A stretch of 64,000 nt of DNA, taken from Eriocheir sinensis. Taxonomy: Eukaryota > Arthropoda > Malacostraca > Decapoda > Varunidae. Every line of letters begins with the position of its first letter. The first letter of the stretch is position 1. The DNA lies in contig NC_066567.1 in the NCBI RefSeq assembly GCF_024679095.1, positions 11,422,227 to 11,486,226 on the forward strand, written 5' to 3'. Positions 55,850 to 64,000 of this stretch are shown here, in pieces. A model generated the notes under the pieces. The model worked only from the letters and a program-made list of their open reading frames with translations, was not told where the DNA came from and made no database searches. The position numbers and the translations under genes are program-made.

Positions 55850-58480
55850 TGGAGGAAGAGGAAGGTAAGGACAAGGTAGGTGTGTGTGAATGCTTAGTAT
55901 GAAAAGTAGAAGAAAATGTACAGGTAAGTTATAGGTTATTACAGGAAAAGGGAAGGTAAGAAAAAGGTTGATGTGAATGCTTAGTAGAGAAAGAGTATAG
56001 TCCCAGGTGTGTGTGTGAAGGAAAAGAAAAGGTAATGGTGATGAGAAAAAGAGAGGGAAGTGTACAGGTAGATTCTTGCAGGTGACGAGAAAGTAAGGAC
56101 AAGGTGAGCGTGAATGCAAAGTAGAAAAAGAGACAGGACATTGTATTAGTGGGGAAGTGTAGGTGGAGAAGGGGTGAAGAAGAAGAAGGAGTGAATGCAA
56201 TGGAGAAAAAGAGAGAAGTGTAGAAGCAGGCGAGGGAGTGTAGGTGAAGGAAAGGTGAATAAGAGGTCGGTATAAATGCAAAGTAGTATATGAGATTAGT
56301 GTTATTAAAATAGACAAGTGAAAAAAAACAAAGAAAATGAATAAGAATTAAACTTGAGAGGAAAATGAGGGAAAGGAAGCAAACGATGACGAGAAACAGG
56401 AAGAGAGAAGAAAAGAATCAGGAAAAAATAACGATGCAAAATAAGGAAAGAGAGAAGTGTAGAAACAGGTGAAGACGAGTAGGTGAAGGAAAGGTGTGGG
56501 TGTACAAGGAGAGTGAGAATGAAAAAATAGAAAATGAGAAATGTAACAGAAGGTGAGGAAGTGAATACAGAGTAGGTACTGATAAAAAAAAAAAAGTCTG
56601 TAGGTAAGTATATATAGGCGAGGGAAAGGTGAGGCGCCAGGCAGGTGTGAAGCCAAAGTAGAAAAAAAAGAAACAGGAGTATAAATTCATGTCAATAGTG
56701 TGTTGAGTCAGAACCAACACTAAATCGTAAATAGTAGATAGCAACAGTAAAAAATGAAACTCAAAATCAACGAAAGGTGTGCTAATTAAGGCCATACATG
56801 ACAGGTGAGAGAAAAGAAAGGAAGGAAGGAAAAGAAAAGAAGTAGGAAAAGGACATAGTAAATACATAATAATCAAAGGTGCGATAAAAAAAAAAGAGAA
56901 CATCAGTGAAAAGGGGAATATATAAGAATAAAAGAAAGACAAATAGGAACAAAAGCAATAAGCAGAAACAAAACAAAACAAAAGTAGGAAACGAAACCGC
57001 AAATTAAGTCCAAAAGAAGACGTAAGAGGGAGAGGAGACGAAGACAACGGAAGAGGAAGAAAATCGACAACAACGAAAATGACAAATAACGAAAAATGAA
57101 AAGAAAGGGAATAGAAGGAAGGCGAAGGAAAACAGCGAGATGGGATGAAACAAGGACGGGAAACAGGAAAATGAGAGGACACACCAAACAGAGGAAACGG
57201 TAAATGCGAGAGTAAATGAGATGGAGAGGAGAGTGAGTAATGGAGGGAGCGGCAAGTAAGGAGGAAATGAGAGTAGATGAATGAGAAATGGAGGAGCAAG
57301 TGAAAGTAAATGAAAAGACGAGGAATAAATGGAGAAACTGAGAAAAATGCGATGAGAGAAAATGAAGGAAAAAAATAACTGGTGACACACACACAAGAAA
57401 AAAGACAAATAAAACAAAAACTTGAGACTTCAAAAAATATCAAAACAAGAAAAGTAGAACAAGACTATAAGAACAAAAAGGAACAAAATAAGTGACAGTA
57501 AAGGAAGGCAAAGAAACAAGCAACAGAAGAAAAAAAATACTTGAAATTAATTTAGTCAACTTTTGGAGAAAATGGTAGAAAAAAAGGAAACGATGATAAA
57601 AATAGAAAAAAAAAGATAAAAAAAGTAGGAACAAATAACAATTAGAGAGAAGGAAGCAGAGAAGTAGCAAGAAGAAAATAAAAACCAGAAAAAAAGAAAA
57701 ATTATTAAGAAAAGGAAGAAGATATACGGGAAAAAATAAGAAATAGATAAAAAGGGAAGAAAAATAAACGGGAAAATACTAAAAAAAATATAAAGGAAGG
57801 ATAAGGGAAAAGAAACAGGAAAATAAATTAAAAACAGATAAAGGAAGAATAAGAAAAAGGAAGAAGATATACAGGAAAAATTAGAAACTAGGAAGAAGGA
57901 AACAGATTAAAGAAAATAAAAGATAAAATGAAGGAAGAGAAGCAGAAGGAAATTAAAAACAAGGAAAATAGGAAGAAGGAAAAAGAAAACAGAAAAAATA
58001 AGAACAGGAATAATGGGAAATAAAAGAAAAAGAAAAGAAAAGGAGACGAAAATATAAAACAGACAAAATTAGGAGAAAAGAAAACGACAAATAAGGAAAT
58101 GGATAAAAACGAAAATGAAATCAGCAAAATGAAGCAAAAGATAATAAAACAAAAAATTGAAGCAGAAGACCAGAAAGGCAAGATTAAAGAGGAGTATAAA
58201 AGAGACATAATATCTCAAACAATGAAAAAGATGGATCAAGAAAGGGACTCGAAAAGAACACAAAAATAAATACAGACACGAAGAGCGAAAGGAAAACAGT
58301 TAGAAATATGAAAGTGAGACGAAGGTAAAAAAAAAAAAAAAAAAAAAAGACAAAAAAAGGTCGATAAGGAAAAAAATGAACTAAATAAAAGAACAATAAA
58401 AAAATGCAAAGAAATAAAAGATACAGAAAAGGACACAAAAACAAGGCAAGCAAAAATTAATACTGTAAAAAAAAAACGGA
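55850..58480. repeat. About 2.6-kb purine-rich tract
   Basis: The plus strand is dominated by A and G (GGAAAGGTGAR, GAAAATGAG, AAGGAAGAAG). Diverged units such as GGTGAGAA..AGTGTAGGTGAAGG recur in the left half. The long minus-strand frames of phenylalanine, serine and leucine (up to 341 codons) reflect the pyrimidine complement and lack domain features. Confidence 0.85.
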
Positions 58481-58758
58481 TCAGTTGATGAATCGCCCCC
58501 CCAGAGTTCCCAATTGAAGATTCGTCCCACCAACTCTGCTCAACTGAAGAATCGCCCCCAACTATATATTGCATTATTTATAACTAATAGTTTTATTGTT
58601 ATGTAAATGTATACTAAATGGGTGTGAGAATACACAGCATATGTTGAGCACTTTATTTTTTGCATTTTTCACATAGGGAATTGAGTGGAAAAAATTAATA
58701 CACTGATTTTCAAATGCATTGGCAAAAAATCGGTCGCACCACATAAATTCCTGCAGAT

Positions 58759-58995
58759 ATGAGTGAAGAAAGTCAATGTTGTTTAAGCCAATTGATCACA
58801 GGCAAAGGATCCTCAGTCAGCACGACAGGCTTGAATGTGTCACGGGCCATGTCGAACAATAGACAGAATAGAGAAGTTTCGTGTGACGTCACGCCAATCC
58901 ATGCCGTCACGGCCGCGTTGCATTATGAGTTGGCGGGATCAGCCCGATTGGGAGTTGGGAGACAATGCGAAGAGATTTCATGGCCACTGGAGTGA
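58759..58995 (+). other. 78-codon open frame, unrecognised
   Basis: MSEESQCCLSQLITGKGSSV onward; ordinary composition, no known motif. It lies upstream of the THAP-like exon within the TIR-bounded segment. Possibly chance. Confidence 0.25.
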
Positions 58996-59066
58996 CCGGG
59001 ACGAGAGTTTCTAGCCTCATTTTGTGGTGTTAACGGCACGTACTGGTGACCCGTCTGAAAACAGAA

Positions 59067-59289
59067 ATGCTACATCTTTGCTGTGTTGTTGGGTGTAGAA
59101 ATAAGGCCCAATAACAATAATAAGAAATAACACCCAAGGTTATCATTTTACTGCCTGCCTAAATACCAACGCGGCAAGGTGAGGGGAGGGAGTTGATCGC
59201 TGAAAGAAGTCTCTGGTTATCGAGGATCTCAAGAGCCCAGACTTCAAACCCTGAACACTGGAGAGTCTGTGGAAAGCACTTCATGACAG
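59067..59289 (+). pseudogene. THAP-type zinc-finger exon, frameshifted
   Basis: THAP domains (C2CH zinc) bind DNA in P-element-type transposases and derived host proteins. Here MLHLCCVVGCRNKA supplies the first two cysteines. After stops around 59,105-59,125 another frame gives YCLPKYQRG, matching the FYRLPK block, and EHWRVCGKHFMTG gives the final Cys-His. A GTAGGA donor follows at 59,290. Spacing fits an 80-90 residue THAP domain. At least one frame change makes it a remnant. Confidence 0.7.
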
Positions 59290-59825
59290 GTAGGAATGAT
59301 GTTTCAGTCCTATACAATAACGAGTAGAGACAGTGTTTCCTCAGTCCTGGCTGGGGCTTCCAGGGTCAACCAATAACACCTGCAGATTTAGATAGTTTTT
59401 TCCAGTGGTGTCAAGCAAAGATTAGTGACCTTGCACGACAGTGAAGTGAATTTTCACTTATTTGTCAAGTTATTTAGCCTTTATTAAGAGTTCATTCTTC
59501 ATCACTAGATTTAGTACGTAGTGGCCAGCCCCAAAAGTTATTAATGTATGGTAGGTATGAGTGATGATGAATGTCGGCACCCTGATACATTAGTTATTAT
59601 TAGATATGTTGCCAGCATCATTGTTCAAGTATAGTTACTGCTAGATATGTAGACACTCGCTTTGTGAATGACCAAACCCCCTAAAAGTGGGTTAGCTATG
59701 TGGGTGTTTTTTTTAACAACAAAGGAGCCCCCGTGGTGTCATGACACCATGTCAGTGCCGTTATCCTGATATCCACCCACCCACACCCACACTCTTGTCA
59801 TCGCCCCGACTCCCTTCTTTTGCTC

Positions 59826-61029
<1,204 letters not shown>

Positions 61030-61350
61030 TCACAAGTTGTGTCAGGTTAGTCAAAAATGTTAGGGTGAGGTTTTGATCCTCTGATGTCAGGTCCACCGTT
61101 GAGGTGTTAAGGTAAGGTCAGGTCAACTGCTGAGGTTTTGATCCCTTGATGTCAGGTCTACCGCTGAGGTTTTATCAGGTTAGTCACAAATGTTAAGGTG
61201 AGGTGAAGTCAACTGCTGAGGTTTTGATCCCTTGATGTCAGGTCTACCGGTGAGATTTTATCAGGTTAGTCACAAATGTTAAGGTGAGGTGAAGTCAACT
61301 GCTGAGGTTTTGATCCCCTGATGGCAGGTCTACCGGTGAGGTTTTGGCCG
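61030..61350. repeat. 86-bp minisatellite, about 3.5 copies
   Basis: TCAACTGCTGAGGTTTTGAT begins at 61,123, 61,209 and 61,295, exactly 86 bp apart. It lies just inside the right end of the TIR-bounded segment. Confidence 0.93.
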
Positions 61351-61507
61351 CCCGCTGTAGTCCTGTCATCAACTGAAGAATTGCCCCCCCAACTCTGCCC
61401 AACTGAAGAATCGCCCCACCGGAGCGGTCTGGGGGGGCAATTGTTCAATTGATGCAAATAACACTGAAAAAGTAACACAAATGAATAGGCAAAAAAAAAT
61501 ACATCAT

Positions 61508-61514
<7 letters not shown>

Positions 61515-61544
<30 letters not shown>

Positions 61545-61647
61545 CAACCTCCCTCCCCCCACATATTCACCCAACCCCTTCCCCCACACTTGGATAACCC
61601 CCCCCACATACTCGACCCCCTCCCCCCCCCACACACATTCAGATCAC

Positions 61648-61695
<48 letters not shown>
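61515..61695. repeat. Two (CA)n microsatellites separated by a C-rich stretch
   Basis: CA runs at 61,515-61,541 and about 61,651-61,695, with CCCCC-rich sequence between. Confidence 0.93.
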
Positions 61696-61697
<2 letters not shown>

Positions 61698-61709
61698 GGG
61701 ACCTGCCGT

Positions 61710-61940
61710 ATCATATCCACCTTATTTCACCTTTCCTCCTCTTCCATCTAGCTCTTCTCTTTTTCTCCTCTCCCCTGCCAGGCTGCCCCTTCTTTCACTT
61801 TCACACTCCCCCATTCCCCTCCTCTCTCCTCCTTAATTCCTTCTCTTCCTCCTCCTTCCTCATTCTTTTGCTTCCCTTCTCCCCTTCTATATCTTTCACT
61901 CCTTTCCCATTTCCCTCCTTTTCCTCCTTCCCCACTCACC
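61710..61940. repeat. Polypyrimidine tract
   Basis: CT-rich plus strand up to the start of the LINE. Confidence 0.85.
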
Positions 61941-61942
61941 TC

Positions 61943-62666
61943 GCCGTATACGAGGCAGCTGACGATGATGAGAGTTACCATGTAGTTTATCTTGATTTTA
62001 GTAAGGCCTTCGATAACATACCTCACCAGAGACTGTTAAATAATGTCAGGGCTCATGGAATAGGAGGGAAGATTTATGATTGGATTAGGGCGTGGATTTG
62101 CGGCAGGAAACATCCCCCTCTCTCTCTTTTGTGTTTTTATAGCCTTGAATTATTTTTATGGTTTAACATTTGTAAATGCAGGAATAAGTAGTGATGTCAG
62201 TAAGTTTGCAGATGATACCAAGATCGGTAGAATAATTGAGTCAGGTCAGGACGCTAGTATTCTCCAGGATGAACTAAACAGATTGTATGACTGGGCGGAT
62301 AAATGGCAGATGGAGTTCAATGTAGGGAAGTGCAGTATTCTGAGTGTAGGCAGGAACAACCACTCACATAACTATTGCTTGAATGATATTCTCATAAGTA
62401 GGTCTGGGTGCGAGAGGGATTTTGGGGTCTTACTGAGCTCTGATCTCCGTCCCAGGGCACAATGCATTCAAGCTAGAAATCGAGCAAACAGGGTACTGGG
62501 ATTTATTTCAAGGAGTGTAATAAGTAAAAGAAGCGCCGAAGTCTTCCTCAAACTATATTTAGCATTAGTTAGACCTCATCTCGATTATGCGGTTCAGTTC
62601 TGGTCACCTTACTATAGAATGGATATCAAAATGTTAGAATCGGTGCAGAGGAGGATGACTAATTAA
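61943..62666 (+). pseudogene. CR1-like reverse transcriptase fragment
   Basis: YLDFSKAFDNIPHQRLLNNV (block A) is followed by WIRAWICGRK. The expected GVPQGS block is missing, replaced by unrelated sequence (about 62,110-62,185). The second catalytic motif FADDTKIG then follows in another frame, with LNRLYDWADKWQMEFNVGKC and RVLGFISRSV, ending QRRMTN with a stop at 62,664-62,666. The loss of block B and the frame change make it dead. Confidence 0.9.
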
Positions 62667-63009
62667 GATGATTCAGGGGTTGAGAAACTTGCCATACGAG
62701 GAAAGACGCAAACAGTTAAACTTGCATTCTCTAGAAAGGCGAAGGGTGCGTGGTTTAAAAATGGATGAAGGGCTTTAATAAGGGGGATATTCTAAGGTTT
62801 TGTTGGTAAGAGAACAGGGTAGGACACGAAGTAATGGGTTTAAACTGGATAAATTCAGATCCAACAGGGACATAGGCAAAAATTGGTTTACTAACAGCGT
62901 GGTGGATGAGTGGAATAGGCTTAGCAGTCATGTGGTGAGTGCCAATACAATTGTCACATTCAAAAATAGATTAGATAAATTCATGGACAGTGATATTAGG
63001 TGGGGTTAG
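62667..63009 (+). pseudogene. CR1-like ORF2 C-terminal part
   Basis: Frames with MIQGLRNLPYEERRKQLNLH, LERRRVRG, then REQGRTRSNGFKLDKFRSNR, IGKNWFTNSVVDEWNRLSSH and FKNRLDKFMDSDIRWG with stop at 63,007-63,009. A frame break lies at about 62,755-62,800. The NWFTN.VV.EWN motif is typical of the C-terminus in CR1/L2-type LINEs. Confidence 0.88.
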
Positions 63010-63261
63010 ATACACGGGAGCTTAGGTTCAAAGGAGCTGCCTTGTACAGGCCTACCGGACTCTTGCAGACTCCTATGTTCTTATAAGAACAACATAAGAA
63101 CATAGGGAAACTGCAAGAGGCCGAGTGGGTTACACAGGGCAGCTCCAGAATCCCCCCACACTACTCACGATGGGTGAGGTGTAGTTTCAGGGGTTACAAG
63201 TAGAGGCTTGATCCTCGTTTACCTTCGGTACGGGCGTACGCTCCAGTACCCTGTCTCCATA

Positions 63262-63688
63262 GGGCGATGTCACACTGGGCGGTTTCGCCGCGCGGCTGAC
63301 CACCATGTTCGACATTGATCTGTTTATTCAATGTATTCAAGAGAGGCCCTAGCTCTCTGGGAGAAAAGTTCAAAAGAGTATTCCGATAATAATAAGAAAG
63401 AATGAAGTCTTGGTCATTCGGTAATAGTCAAAGAACTTTTCATCATATTTCCTAATATTTTCATAAAACTTCTCAAACTTTTTACTAGTTTCCCTTTCCG
63501 CATGAAAAGGGTGAACCCAATTTCTCCGACAGGTGGGCTCTTTGAGCAATCCTTCTGCCTCAAGGGCACAAACAACCTTCAGCTTAGACAGCATGGCTGC
63601 TGGGGATAAACTGAGCGGCACAACCGCGTGTGACATGGTACTCGTATAGCGCTGCCGCGCGGCGAAACCGTCCAGTGTGACACCGGCC
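63262..63688 (-). mobile_element. 427-bp PIF/Harbinger element inside the LINE 3' UTR
   Basis: The TIRs GGGCGATGTCACACTGGGCG and (reverse complement) GGCCGGTGTCACACTGGACG extend through GTTTCGCCGCGCGGC. The flanking triplets are ATA (left) and TTA (right), and the empty LINE copy at 44,202 has CTA at this point. Retains only the N-terminal transposase exon, so it is a deletion derivative. Confidence 0.92.
63370..63594 (-). pseudogene. PIF/Harbinger transposase N-terminal fragment
   Basis: From MLSKLKVVCALEAEGLLKEP to the block RNWVHPFHAERETSKKFEKF, YENIRKYDEKFFDYYRMTKT, SFF. WVHP..., D.E.F..Y.RM is the conserved N-terminal helix region of HARBI1/PIF nucleases. ATG context is GCCATGC. The DDE domain is deleted. 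The subfamily differs from the Harbinger at 38.4 kb (WVHP versus WIRP). Confidence 0.88.
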
Positions 63689-64000
63689 TTACTGTACCCA
63701 CACTTCACTGCCACCTGTCATCCTCGTCCATGTAGCTATCCAGTCTACTCTTAAAACAAGCTATCGTCCCTGCACTAACTATGTGATTGCTGAGTCTATT
63801 CCATTCCCCCACCACCCTATTACTAAACCAATGCTTGCCTATATCTCTCCTAAATCTATACTTTTCTAATTTAAATCCATTACTGCGTGTTCTATCATGC
63901 TGACTAATTCTCAGTACTTTACTTATATCGCCTTTGTTGTAACCCTTGACCCATTTGACTACTTCTATCACTATTCTTATCTACTATTCTTATGTTCTTA

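Larger units (their letters stand above)
61941..63087 (+). mobile_element. CR1-like LINE, 5' truncated, degraded
   Basis: Contains reverse transcriptase blocks, the C-terminal region and a short 3' UTR ending CTCCTATGTTCTTAT. It meets another copy of the same family head-on at about 63,088. Confidence 0.9.
63088..64000 (-). mobile_element. CR1-like LINE copy, minus strand, continues beyond the window
   Basis: Starts CATAAGAACATAGGGAAACT (3' end). The coding end on the minus strand is RTRSNGFKLEKYRFRRDIGK, HWFSNRVVGEWNRLSNHIV and SRLDSYMDEDDRWQ (63,971-63,714), uninterrupted in this stretch. A 427-bp Harbinger-type element sits in its 3' UTR. Confidence 0.92.

Noticed and set aside
56418..57443. 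341-codon phenylalanine/serine/leucine-rich minus-strand frame, membrane-protein-like
   Set aside because: It lies in the purine-rich tract; the hydrophobic composition follows from the pyrimidine-rich complement, and overlapping frames look alike.

Overview
This window is eukaryotic nuclear DNA from an arthropod, most likely a decapod crustacean. The clues are very dense long microsatellites, CCTAA-type tracts (arthropod telomere motif TTAGG), tRNA-headed SINEs, and a non-LTR retrotransposon whose C-terminal region resembles copies I recall from crab genomes. The species assignment is inference. No bacterial operon, phage, CRISPR array, rRNA or true tRNA gene was found.

Layout. 1-7.6 kb: microsatellites, polypyrimidine tracts and two interleaved minisatellites (68 bp and about 232 bp). 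7.58-13.5 kb: a 31-bp satellite of about 190 copies. 13.56-15.5 kb: the 3' half of a Ty3/Gypsy-type retrotransposon (RNase H, integrase, LTR), then a LINE tail, a 200-bp TA tract and a possible hAT end. 17.0-21.18 kb: a 42-bp satellite of about 90 copies with a SINE inserted. 21.18-23.43 kb: the 5' half of a Gypsy element (LTR, PBS, gag, protease) on the minus strand. 23.9-24.0 kb is an assembly gap. 26.9-27.9 kb: the best host gene, two minus-strand exons encoding the N-terminus of HEATR1/UTP10. 28.7-38 kb: MITEs, SINEs and mariner-like elements. 36.5-43.2 kb: a nested stack in which a candidate minus-strand coding exon is split by a mariner-like element and by an outer TIR element; the outer element holds a PIF/Harbinger element, which holds a LINE, which holds a further insertion. 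45.5-48.3 kb: a structurally complete hAT element with a perfect 8-bp target duplication and a frameshifted transposase. 52.3-55 kb: a 140-160 bp A-rich satellite. 55.8-58.5 kb: a purine-rich tract. 58.5-61.45 kb: a TIR-bounded segment with a THAP-like exon. 61.9-64 kb: two CR1-like LINE copies tail to tail, one carrying a short Harbinger element.

Most of the long open frames in the window are translations of simple or satellite repeats and are not reported as genes. Apart from the HEATR1 exons and the candidate exons near 32 and 36.5-43 kb, everything coding is transposon-derived and almost all of it is broken. I found no convincing new biological system. The most informative content is the insertion history, which several target-site duplications and reading frames make readable.
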